Source: Firmicutes bacterium CAG:882
Lineage (GTDB): Bacteria > Bacillota > Clostridia > Lachnospirales > Lachnospiraceae
Assembly (NCBI GenBank): GCA_000435595.1
Contig: FR895403.1
Location: 8,373 to 72,372 of the forward strand
Length of the DNA: 64,000 nt
Direction: 5' to 3'
The position numbers were made by a program, and so were the translations under genes. Below are positions 53,779 through 60,589 of this stretch, piece after piece. A model generated the notes under the pieces. The model did not search any database, was not told where the DNA came from, and saw nothing but the letters and a program-made list of their open reading frames with translations. How positions within the stretch are numbered: position 1 is the first letter of the stretch; every line of letters starts with the position of its first letter.

Positions 53779-55821
53779 ATGAAAAAAAAGATGAAATATA
53801 AAGGTCAGTTCAAGATATATATTATGTGGCCGCTGTATTCGGCAATTCTTTTCCTGCTTCTTGACGTTGTGCTTTTTACACAGAATATCAGGTGTGGAAT
53901 TATAGGCGGTGTGTTCACGTTGATATATGGCGTGTTTGCCTTGATTTTTCTGCTCAGGAGACAGCCTCTTCTTACCAAGGCGATGGTTGAGTTTGCAGCA
54001 GATTATGCACAGGTTCAAAAAACGCTTCTTGAAGACTTTAAGGTTCCATATGGGCTTATCGATGAGACCGGAAGAATAATATGGCTCAATCATGAGTTCA
54101 AAAATCTTCTTCACAGGGAAAGTGCATACAGAAAGAGCCTTACGGGCGTGTTCAGTGATATTGATGAGAAGATTTTTGATACAGACGAGGAAGAATTCTC
54201 TACGGATATCGTGTATGAAGCGCGCAATTATCGTGTTGACTTCAGAAAGCTCGCGATAGACTCGCTTATGGAAGACAATTCTCTTCTTCAGGTTAAGAAT
54301 GTACCTTCTCTCATGGCGGTATATCTGTTCGATGAGACGGATATGAAGCATTATATTCAAAAGCTGCATGATGAGCGCATCGTAGTCGGACTTATATATA
54401 TAGATAACTATGATGAGGCACTCGAGAGCATAGATGAGTTAAGACGTTCACTTCTTGCAGGACTTGTAGAACGTAAAATCAGCAAGTATATCACCAACGG
54501 TAACGGAATTGTCAAGAAGCTCGAGAAGGATAAGTACCTTCTTGTATTTAACTATAAGTACCTTGAAGCGCTGAGACAGGACAGATTCTCAATTCTCGAG
54601 GATGTGCGCTCAACCGATATAGGTAATGCGATGGCGGTTACACTCAGTATTGGTATTGCGGCGGGCTATGATAACTTCAATAAGAATTATGAGATGGCGA
54701 GAGCGGCTATCGACTTGGCACTTGGACGCGGCGGTGACCAGGCAGTAATTAAGGAGGGCGATCAGACAACCTTCTTTGGCGGAAAGAGTACGACTGTCGA
54801 GAAGAATACGAGAGTCAAGGCGCGTGTCAAGGCTCATGCGCTTAGAGAGCTTATAGAGGTGGCAGACAATGTCATTATCATGGGACACAGAATAAGTGAT
54901 GCGGATGCCTTAGGAGCTGCGATAGGTATATACCGTGCAGCCAAGTCACTCAACAAGCATGCAAACATAGTGCTCAATGATGTCACACGCTCTCTCAGAC
55001 CTACCGTTGAGACATTCATAGGTGTTCCGGAATATGAGGAAGATTTATTTATAAAAAATAACGAGGTTATGCAGTATGTATCGGATAATACTCTTCTTGT
55101 GGTTGTTGATGTAAATCGTCCCGGATACACGGAGTGTCCTGAGCTTGTTGAAAAGTGCAGAACGATAGTTGTACTTGATCATCACAGACAGAGCGGTGAT
55201 ACTATAGACCATGCGGTATTGTCTTACATTGAGCCTTATGCTTCTTCGGCATGCGAGATGGTAGCTGAGATTCTTCAATACATCGGAGACAATGTCAAGC
55301 TTAAGTCTGCTGAGGCAAACGCAATATATGCGGGAATAATCGTAGATACCAACAATTTTACCAATAAGGCGGGAGTGAGAACCTTCGAGGCGGCCGCATT
55401 CATAAGAAGAAGCGGTGCGGACATAGTCAAGGTACGCAAGCTTCTGCGTGATGACATGAATGAATATAAGGCGAGAGCTGAGGCTGTGCGTCATGCCGAG
55501 GTATACAGGAACAGTTTTGCACTTGCAGTATGTCCAAGCGCGAACCTTGAGAGTCCGACTATTGTCGGAGCTCAGGCGGCGAATGAGCTTTTAAATATTA
55601 ACGGAGTTAAGGCATCAATAGTATTTACATACTTTAATGATGAAGTTTATTTAAGTGCCCGTTCGATTGATGAAGTCAATGTACAGCTTATAATGGAGAA
55701 GCTTGGCGGAGGCGGCCACATGACGATTGCCGGTGCACAGCTTAAAGATGTAACGGTTGATGAAGCGATAGAACTCGTAAAAAAGACGCTGGATAATATG
55801 ATAGAGGAAGGTGAAATATAA
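53779..55821 (+). CDS. gdpP: Cyclic-di-AMP phosphodiesterase GdpP
   Basis: The product is 680 aa. Two N-terminal membrane helices (about 12-58) are followed by a PAS-like domain (85-185), a degenerate GGDEF domain (195-335) and a DHH-DHHA1 phosphodiesterase (about 360-670). Metal-binding motifs are IMGHRISDADALGAA, VVVDVNRPGY and VVLDHHRQSGDT; the DHHA1 motif is GGGGHMTIAGAQ. It lowers c-di-AMP, which controls potassium and wall homeostasis. ATG 53779 follows GGGAGGA. The conserved Firmicute order gdpP-rplI-dnaB is intact, with rplI starting on the last base of this gene. Confidence 0.93.
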   Translation: MKKKMKYKGQFKIYIMWPLYSAILFLLLDVVLFTQNIRCGIIGGVFTLIYGVFALIFLLRRQPLLTKAMVEFAADYAQVQKTLLEDFKVPYGLIDETGRIIWLNHEFKNLLHRESAYRKSLTGVFSDIDEKIFDTDEEEFSTDIVYEARNYRVDFRKLAIDSLMEDNSLLQVKNVPSLMAVYLFDETDMKHYIQKLHDERIVVGLIYIDNYDEALESIDELRRSLLAGLVERKISKYITNGNGIVKKLEKDKYLLVFNYKYLEALRQDRFSILEDVRSTDIGNAMAVTLSIGIAAGYDNFNKNYEMARAAIDLALGRGGDQAVIKEGDQTTFFGGKSTTVEKNTRVKARVKAHALRELIEVADNVIIMGHRISDADALGAAIGIYRAAKSLNKHANIVLNDVTRSLRPTVETFIGVPEYEEDLFIKNNEVMQYVSDNTLLVVVDVNRPGYTECPELVEKCRTIVVLDHHRQSGDTIDHAVLSYIEPYASSACEMVAEILQYIGDNVKLKSAEANAIYAGIIVDTNNFTNKAGVRTFEAAAFIRRSGADIVKVRKLLRDDMNEYKARAEAVRHAEVYRNSFALAVCPSANLESPTIVGAQAANELLNINGVKASIVFTYFNDEVYLSARSIDEVNVQLIMEKLGGGGHMTIAGAQLKDVTVDEAIELVKKTLDNMIEEGEI

Positions 55822-56267
55822 TGGAAATTATTTTATTACAGGATGTAAAGGCACTTGGGAAAAAGGGGGAGAAGGTGAATGTAAGCGAAGGCTATGCCCG
55901 CAACTTCATTCTTCCAAAGAAGCTTGGTATCGAGGTTAATGCCAAGAATATGAATGATCTGAAGCTGCAGAAGGCACATCAGGATAAGCTTGCTGCGGAG
56001 GCTTTGGCAAATGCAAAGGAGCTTGCGAAGGAGCTTGAGGACAAGATGGTTGTTGTTAAGCTCAAGTCAGGAAAGGACGGCAGAGTATTCGGCTCCATTT
56101 CTACGAAGGAAATTGCGGAGGAGCTTAAAACGCAGCACAATATAGACGTTGACAAGAAGAAAATGGTTTTAAATGACGCAATCAAGGCTCTTGGCAATTA
56201 CGAAGTGGTATGCAAGCTTCATAAGGATGTTACAGCCAAGCTTGTTGTTAAGGTTATAGAAGGTTAA
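55821..56267 (+). CDS. rplI: 50S ribosomal protein L9
   Basis: The product is 148 aa, standard length. The N-domain signature is VKALGKKGEKVNVSEGYARN, FILPKKLGIEV. A long central helix (about 45-75) and the rRNA-binding C-domain (GKDGRVFGSISTKEIAEEL) follow. It starts in a TAATG overlap with gdpP. Confidence 0.97.
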   Translation: MEIILLQDVKALGKKGEKVNVSEGYARNFILPKKLGIEVNAKNMNDLKLQKAHQDKLAAEALANAKELAKELEDKMVVVKLKSGKDGRVFGSISTKEIAEELKTQHNIDVDKKKMVLNDAIKALGNYEVVCKLHKDVTAKLVVKVIEG

Positions 56268-56283
56268 GGACAGGTAAGTTAGA

Positions 56284-57618
56284 ATGGATGAGGCGTTAAT
56301 AAGACGCGTTATGCCTAACAGTGTTGAAGCGGAACAGTCCGTGATAGGTTCGATGTTGATGGACAGAGAAGCGATTATTGCGGCAGCGGATATACTCGTG
56401 GCAGACGATTTTTATCAGAAGGAATACGGTGTGCTTTTTCAGGCTATGGTGAATATACATTCTGAGAATAAGCCCGTGGATTTGGTGACTTTGCTTGAGC
56501 GCCTTAAGTCTATGGATGTTCCACCTGAGGTGTGCAGCATAGAGTTCGTCCGAGACCTGACTAATGCTGTTCCAACCTCTGCCAATGTCAAGCAGTATGC
56601 CAATATTGTCAAAGAAAAATCAATATTGAGAAATGTAATTAAGGTAAACGAGGCAATCACAAATGAATGTTATTTAGGGCGGGAGAGTGCCGACTCCATA
56701 TTGGAGGAGACGGAGAAACAATTGTTCAAGCTTCTTCAGTCTAGAGGCGCAGAGGATATCACTCCGATAAAAGATGTCGTTATGGAGGCTATTAACCGCA
56801 TTGAGGCGGCATCTAAGCAGAGTGGAAGCGTCACGGGAATCCCGACAGGCTTTACGGATCTTGATTACAGAACGGCAGGACTTCAGCCTTCAGATATGAT
56901 TCTTGTCGCTGCACGTCCGTCAATGGGTAAGACGGCATTTGCACTGAATCTTGCCGCACATGCGGCTTGTAAGAAGCACATCACAACGGCAATATTCAGT
57001 CTGGAAATGTCAAAGGTTCAGTTGATGAACCGTTTTCTTGCGATGGAGTCAGGGGTAAGTGCACAGAATATGAGAACCGGTAATCTTTCCGACGGAGAGT
57101 GGGAGAAGCTTGTGGAAGGTGCTGCAATTCTTGGCGATTCGGGACTTGTAATAGACGATACACCGGGTATATCCATATCTGATATGCGCTCTAAGTGTCG
57201 TAAGATTAAGCTTGAACACGATAATCTTGGACTAATCATAATTGATTACATTCAGCTTATGACGAGCAACAGCCGTTCCGAGTCGAGACAGCAGGAGGTA
57301 TCAGAGATATCACGTTCACTCAAGGCACTTGCGCGAGAACTGAATGTGCCTGTAATAGCACTTTCACAGCTAAGCCGTGCCGTTGAGCAGAGACCTGACC
57401 ACAGACCTATGCTCTCCGACCTTCGAGAGTCGGGAGCCATTGAGCAGGATGCCGACGTTGTTATGTTCCTGTACAGAGACGAGTATTATAAGAAGGACAC
57501 AGACAAGCCGGGTGTTGCCGAGGTAATTATAGCCAAGCAGAGAAACGGTCCTACGGGAACTGTGGAGCTTGCATGGATCGGAGACAGACAGCGCTTTGCA
57601 AATCTTGAGAGAAATTAG
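56284..57618 (+). CDS. dnaB: Replicative DNA helicase DnaB
   Basis: The 444-aa hexameric fork helicase has an N-terminal helical domain (about 8-110, PNSVEAEQSVIGSMLMD), a linker and a RecA-like C-domain. Walker A is AARPSMGKTAFALNLA, Walker B is LGLIIIDYIQLM, and the DNA-binding and arginine-finger regions are LSQLSRAVEQRPDHRPMLSD and RESGAIEQDADVV. No intein is present. It ends the gdpP operon and an intrinsic terminator follows. Confidence 0.97.
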   Translation: MDEALIRRVMPNSVEAEQSVIGSMLMDREAIIAAADILVADDFYQKEYGVLFQAMVNIHSENKPVDLVTLLERLKSMDVPPEVCSIEFVRDLTNAVPTSANVKQYANIVKEKSILRNVIKVNEAITNECYLGRESADSILEETEKQLFKLLQSRGAEDITPIKDVVMEAINRIEAASKQSGSVTGIPTGFTDLDYRTAGLQPSDMILVAARPSMGKTAFALNLAAHAACKKHITTAIFSLEMSKVQLMNRFLAMESGVSAQNMRTGNLSDGEWEKLVEGAAILGDSGLVIDDTPGISISDMRSKCRKIKLEHDNLGLIIIDYIQLMTSNSRSESRQQEVSEISRSLKALARELNVPVIALSQLSRAVEQRPDHRPMLSDLRESGAIEQDADVVMFLYRDEYYKKDTDKPGVAEVIIAKQRNGPTGTVELAWIGDRQRFANLERN

Positions 57619-57672
57619 TATAATTTGTCGATTGATTGTCCGATAAAGTTACATCTTATTATGATATTATTT

Positions 57673-57711
57673 AGACCGGAAAGAGGGAAAGCCTCTATCC
57701 GGTCTTTATTT
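57673..57711 (+). terminator. Intrinsic terminator after dnaB
   Basis: AGACCGGA (57673-57680) pairs with TCCGGTCT (57698-57705), extended inside by AGAGG/CCTCT around GAAA, and is followed by TTATTTT. It ends the gdpP-rplI-dnaB transcript. Confidence 0.85.
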
Positions 57712-57780
57712 TGGTTGAATTAAAAGCATGTACGGAAATTCAATCAAAATTGTACTCTAGAGCAGAGGAGTTGTTTCTTA

Positions 57781-58422
57781 ATGGAGGAAAAGAGGTACAT
57801 GATATCTGAGGCAGCGGAGCGGACGGGAATAGAAGCGCATGTGCTCAGATACTGGGAGGAGGAGCTTAATCTGGATATTCAGCGAAATGAGATGGGGCAT
57901 AGGTATTATACGGAGCGTCAGCTTGAAATGCTCAAGCAGATAAAGGAATTAAAGGACAGTGGATTTCAGCTTAAGGCGGTCAAAACAGTGCTTGACAACG
58001 GGCTGCAGTTACAGACGGAGACACCTCAAAGTGTGCAGGGGGAGGCACAGGAGGAGGCTGCCGGGACTGTAGAGAATGCTGCGGTTAAGATGCCTGATAA
58101 TACGCAGGAGATTGCCATGAAGCGCTCTGAGGACAAGCTCGCACAGTTTGAACAGATAATAGGGGATATTGTTACGCGTTCGCTGATGGCGAATAACGGA
58201 AAGCTTGGGGAAGATATATCCAATATTGTCACAGATCGTGTGAGCAACAAGGTGATCAAGGAAATGGATTATATGATGCGTGTCCGCGAGGAAGCTGAGG
58301 ATGACCGCTTTAAGAAGCTTGACGAGACAATTCGCGGGGTACAGAAAAGCAACAAGGAGGCGGCTGCATTTCGTGAGCGCCCTTCTAAGAGGGAGAAGAG
58401 GCGCGGATTGTTCAGAAAGTAG
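57781..58422 (+). CDS. MerR-family regulator with a C-terminal basic tail
   Basis: The product is 213 aa. The winged helix (about 1-70) is YMISEAAERTGIEAHVLRYW, EEELNLDIQRNEMGHRYYTE. A helical region with a Glu/Gln-rich linker follows. The tail FRERPSKREKRRGLFRK is strongly basic and ends the protein. There are no metal-binding Cys residues, and the ligand is unknown. ATG follows GCAGAGGAG. It is monocistronic, between two terminators. Confidence 0.82.
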   Translation: MEEKRYMISEAAERTGIEAHVLRYWEEELNLDIQRNEMGHRYYTERQLEMLKQIKELKDSGFQLKAVKTVLDNGLQLQTETPQSVQGEAQEEAAGTVENAAVKMPDNTQEIAMKRSEDKLAQFEQIIGDIVTRSLMANNGKLGEDISNIVTDRVSNKVIKEMDYMMRVREEAEDDRFKKLDETIRGVQKSNKEAAAFRERPSKREKRRGLFRK

Positions 58423-58467
58423 CTGCAATGGCGATGTGCCGGATGAGGGAGTGTAGTTTTACATAAT

Positions 58468-58507
58468 AAGAAAGACGGTGCTGCATAATTACAGCTCCGT
58501 CCTTCTT
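58468..58507. terminator. Bidirectional terminator between merR and ferredoxin genes
   Basis: AAGAAAGACGG (58468-58478) pairs with CCGTCCTTCTT (58497-58507) with one mismatch, with CTG/CAG inside. The convergent genes on both sides can share it. Confidence 0.75.
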
Positions 58508-58525
58508 AAGTTAAGAGTAATTTAA

Positions 58526-58693
58526 TTATTTCTCTGTGATAGCACCAACAGGGCAGGTTGCCTCACAAGCACCACATTGTACACATACATCTGTGTTAAT
58601 CTCCATGTGCTCGTTTCCTTCGGAGATAGCACCAACAGGGCATCCGGCAGCGCAAGCGCCGCAGCTAACACAAGCATCACCTACAACGTACAT
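58526..58693 (-). CDS. 2[4Fe-4S] ferredoxin (55 aa)
   Basis: The small protein, read directly from the minus strand, has two clusters of the classic pattern: CVSCGACAAGCPVGAI and CVQCGACEATCPVGAI. These supply eight cysteines for two [4Fe-4S] clusters. The length is typical of clostridial ferredoxins. ATG at 58693 follows GGAGGA. It follows pflA on the same strand by 33 bp, so it may donate electrons to the radical-SAM activase, although pairing by location is an inference. Confidence 0.93.
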   Translation of the reverse strand: MYVVGDACVSCGACAAGCPVGAISEGNEHMEINTDVCVQCGACEATCPVGAITEK

Positions 58694-58726
58694 AAATTCC
58701 TCCATTCCGAAGTGTATGTAACACCT

Positions 58727-59488
58727 CTATTTTGTATTATTCAGAGAAGCTCTTGCTTCTTTGATACCTTTGATAATAACAGATTTTGCCTTGATAACCT
58801 GTTCCTTGGTCTCGGCAGGTACACCCTTAAGCGGGTAATCAATACCGAGATTTTCATACTTGACAACGCCCATAGTATGGTAAGGAAGCACATCAAGCGC
58901 CTTAACATTCTTGAGCTTGCCAACGAAAAGACCGAGTTGGTACAGATACTTCTCATTGTCTGTTATTCCAGGAACAACCACATGGCGTATCCATGTAGGT
59001 ATTCCCTTGTCGCTTAAGTATTCAGCGAATGCTAAAATACCGTCATTAGGCTGACTGCAGAGCTTAAGGTGCTCTTCCGGGTCGATGTGCTTGATGTCAA
59101 GCATAACGAGGTCGGTGTACTGCATAAGCACATCCATCTTGTCTACAATTACCTTGTTGTCAGGCTTAAATACAATACCTGAAGTATCGATACATGTGTG
59201 TATGCCGAGTGCCTTAGCCTTCATGAATAGTTCAGTAAGAAAATCTATCTGCAGGAGCGGTTCTCCACCGGTAACCGTAAGACCTCCGTTCTTGTAGAAG
59301 GACTTGTTGTCCTCATATTTGCGTAAAATGTCGTCTACTGAAATCTCTGTCCCGCCAGTAGTAGGCCATGTATCGGGATTATGACAATATAGACAACGCA
59401 TTGGGCAGCCCTGTACGAACACCACGAAGCGGATTCCCGGTCCATCTACGGTGCCAAAGGTCTCTAACGAATGTATTCTCCCGTTCAT
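58727..59488 (-). CDS. pflA: Pyruvate formate-lyase activating enzyme (radical SAM)
   Basis: The 253-aa enzyme puts the glycyl radical on PFL. The radical-SAM cysteines are C28, C32 and C35 in VQGCPMRCLYCHNPDTW. SLETFGTVDGPGIRFVVF is the family start, and GGLTVTGGEPLLQIDF binds SAM. DALPYHTMGVVKYENLGIDY-like residues are seen as DVLPYHTMGVVKYENLG. ATG 59488 follows GGAGGAACAAGGATAAT. It has its own promoter, downstream of the split PFL genes on the same strand. Its natural target is the separate glycyl-radical protein encoded at 59894. Confidence 0.95.
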   Translation of the reverse strand: MNGRIHSLETFGTVDGPGIRFVVFVQGCPMRCLYCHNPDTWPTTGGTEISVDDILRKYEDNKSFYKNGGLTVTGGEPLLQIDFLTELFMKAKALGIHTCIDTSGIVFKPDNKVIVDKMDVLMQYTDLVMLDIKHIDPEEHLKLCSQPNDGILAFAEYLSDKGIPTWIRHVVVPGITDNEKYLYQLGLFVGKLKNVKALDVLPYHTMGVVKYENLGIDYPLKGVPAETKEQVIKAKSVIIKGIKEARASLNNTK

Positions 59489-59551
59489 ATTATCCTTGTT
59501 CCTCCATGTCAAAAAAATAATACCAATCGAAATAGAACTTCAATAAATCTC

Positions 59552-59590
59552 TTTTGGTACTATAAAAGTATAGCACTATTTATACCAAAA
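59552..59590 (-). promoter_or_regulatory. pflA promoter framed by a TTTTGGTA/TACCAAAA operator
   Basis: On the minus strand the extended -10 TGCTATACT (59567-59575) lies at the centre of an inverted repeat with arms TTTTGGTA (59552-59559) and TACCAAAA (59583-59590). A further TACCAA lies at 59521. A regulator bound to both arms would cover the -10. The site differs from the pflB operator. Confidence 0.55.
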
Positions 59591-59663
59591 TAAAAGTTAA
59601 AAATATATAAATATTATGATATCAATTATTTAAATCTATAAGTCCACCCAAGAGCACAATGAG

Positions 59664-59700
59664 TGAAAAAACAGGCAGGCACAAAATGTGTCTGCCTGTT
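59664..59700 (-). terminator. Terminator of the pflB operon
   Basis: Minus strand: AACAGGCAG, a short inner stem and CTGCCTGTT, followed by T6. It lies beyond the repeat array at 59717-59908, so the array is part of the operon's 3' untranslated RNA. The remaining part of the 59489-59893 gap is the pflA promoter. Confidence 0.85.
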
Positions 59701-59716
59701 AAAATGCAATGCGATA

Positions 59717-59908
59717 AATTACATAGCCTGATGTGAATGTAGAACTTTCCATCAGATAAACTATCCACAGTAGGAATTACATAGCCTGATGTGAAATTAC
59801 GTACATCCATCAGATGTACACTTCACGGAATGTAATTACATAGCCTGATGTGAAAGTAGAACTTTCCATCAGATAAACTATCCACAGTAGAAATTACATA
59901 GCCTGATG
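59717..59908 (-). repeat. Tandem array of 58-59-bp units copying the 3' end of the glycyl-radical gene
   Basis: AATTACATAGCCTGATG occurs at 59717, 59775, 59834 and 59892. The last is the true gene end, encoding the final His-Gln-Ala-Met and stop. Each of the three downstream units also carries an inverted piece of the same gene end. AGAACTTTCCATCAG at 59741 and 59858 is complementary to 59903-59917. The middle unit carries its own GTACATC/GATGTAC hairpin instead. Periods of 58, 59 and 58 bp rule out coding. The RNA would form a row of hairpins. Confidence 0.85.
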
Positions 59909-60139
59909 GAAAGTTCTGTTTATAACATCATCCTGCTGAGCCTTTGTGAGCTTGATGAAGTTTACAGCGTATCCTGATACACGGATTGTAAGCTGTGGGT
60001 ACTTCTCAGGATGAGCCTGAGCATCAAGTAAAGTATCTCTGTTGAGAACATTAACATTGAGATGATGTCCGCCCTTAGCTACATATCCGTCTAACATTGA
60101 TGCGAGGTTGTCAATCTGATTCTGACTAATTTCTGCCAT
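59894..60139 (-). CDS. grcA: Stand-alone glycyl-radical domain of pyruvate formate-lyase
   Basis: The product is 81 aa and corresponds to the C-terminal ~75 residues of ordinary PFL. NLASMLDGYVAKGGHHLNVN is followed by NRDTLLDAQAHPEKYPQLTI and RVSGYAVNF, with G56 as the radical-bearing glycine, and the end is INRTFHQAM. E. coli GrcA/YfiD is a 127-aa spare part for an intact PFL. Here the neighbouring PFL body lacks this domain, so this protein should be an obligate subunit. ATG follows AGGAGG. It is last in the operon and its 3' end is repeated downstream. Confidence 0.92.
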   Translation of the reverse strand: MAEISQNQIDNLASMLDGYVAKGGHHLNVNVLNRDTLLDAQAHPEKYPQLTIRVSGYAVNFIKLTKAQQDDVINRTFHQAM

Positions 60140-60159
60140 TGTATTAAATCCTCCTAATC

Positions 60160-60366
60160 CTATTCATTCTCGTCTCCGTCAAGTCCGACATGGAGTGTCG
60201 GAACGCTGCACGCCATCTGACCGTTGCATGCGAGACTGTTGTTGGTCTGTACTTTTTTTTCGTCTGCCGGAGCGGCGTTGTCAACGACTACATTGACATG
60301 TCCGCCCTCTGCAGCCATGAGATTATCTAACATTGATACAATGTCGTCCACTTTTGAGTTGTCCAT
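60160..60366 (-). CDS. 68-aa half-paralogue of the glycyl-radical protein
   Basis: The first ~27 residues (VDDIVSMLDNLMAAEGGHVN) align with the start of the neighbouring radical domain (IDNLASMLDGYVAKGGHHLN). The radical loop RVSGY is absent. The rest is a different tail with two cysteines, CNGQMACSVPTLHVGLDGDE. A strong ribosome site (AGGAGG) and intact frame argue that it is translated. It may compete for, or hold open, the radical-domain site of the PFL body, or assist activation. That is an inference. It lies between the PFL body and radical-domain genes. Confidence 0.72.
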   Translation of the reverse strand: MDNSKVDDIVSMLDNLMAAEGGHVNVVVDNAAPADEKKVQTNNSLACNGQMACSVPTLHVGLDGDENE

Positions 60367-60391
60367 GATAACCTCCTATAAAAGTTCCACA

Positions 60392-60430
60392 CAGTTCGAA
60401 CTGCACTGATTAGAGGCAGTCCGAAGACTG
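60392..60430 (-). other. Two small hairpins in the leader of the 68-aa gene
   Basis: CAGTTCGAACTG (60392-60403) is a perfect palindrome. CAGTC-CGAA-GACTG (60417-60430) reads CAGTC-TTCG-GACTG on the minus strand, a C(UUCG)G tetraloop hairpin that is very stable in RNA. They separate the pflB 3' repeats from the next ribosome site and may set relative expression or block exonucleases. Confidence 0.5.
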
Positions 60431-60448
60431 TGGGTTAATATTTTATAA

Positions 60449-60589
60449 TTACTTATTTAAATCAATATCAAGGTCGCCTGCGAACACATGTGTTCGCGAT
60501 TACTTGTTAAGATCTATATCAAGATCTCAGACGACCTTGAGCTAGGCGTCTTACTTATTTAAATCAATATCAAGGTCGCCCGCGAACAC
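60449..60589 (-). repeat. Three in-frame copies of the pflB C-terminal codons
   Basis: On the minus strand the gene ends with codons for VFAGDLDIDLNK and stop (60551-60589). Copies recur at 60500-60526 (DLDIDLNK and stop) and 60449-60487 (VFAGDLDIDLNK and stop). The period is 51 bp, a multiple of three. The middle copy differs by five bases, all synonymous. Copy 3 has one synonymous change. Between copies lie inverted pieces: TCAAGGTCG, and the palindrome GCGAACACATGTGTTCGC (60480-60497). Confidence 0.88.

Noticed and set aside
53704..54369. 221-codon minus-strand frame over gdpP
   Set aside because: It is antisense to conserved gdpP coding sequence and lacks a ribosome site.
59717..59908. 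Regular 58-bp repeats resembling a small CRISPR array
   Set aside because: There are no variable spacers: whole units are alike and match the end of the adjacent gene, and no cas genes are present.
60160..60550. Frameshift, recoding or sequencing error splitting one PFL gene
   Set aside because: The body ends in a proper stop, the 81-aa and 68-aa genes each have their own AGGAGG and ATG, and an unrelated tail and repeats lie between. Simple error cannot produce this.
60449..60589. Diversity-generating retroelement template/variable repeat pair
   Set aside because: No reverse transcriptase is nearby, and the differences are silent third- and first-position changes, not adenine-specific mutations.
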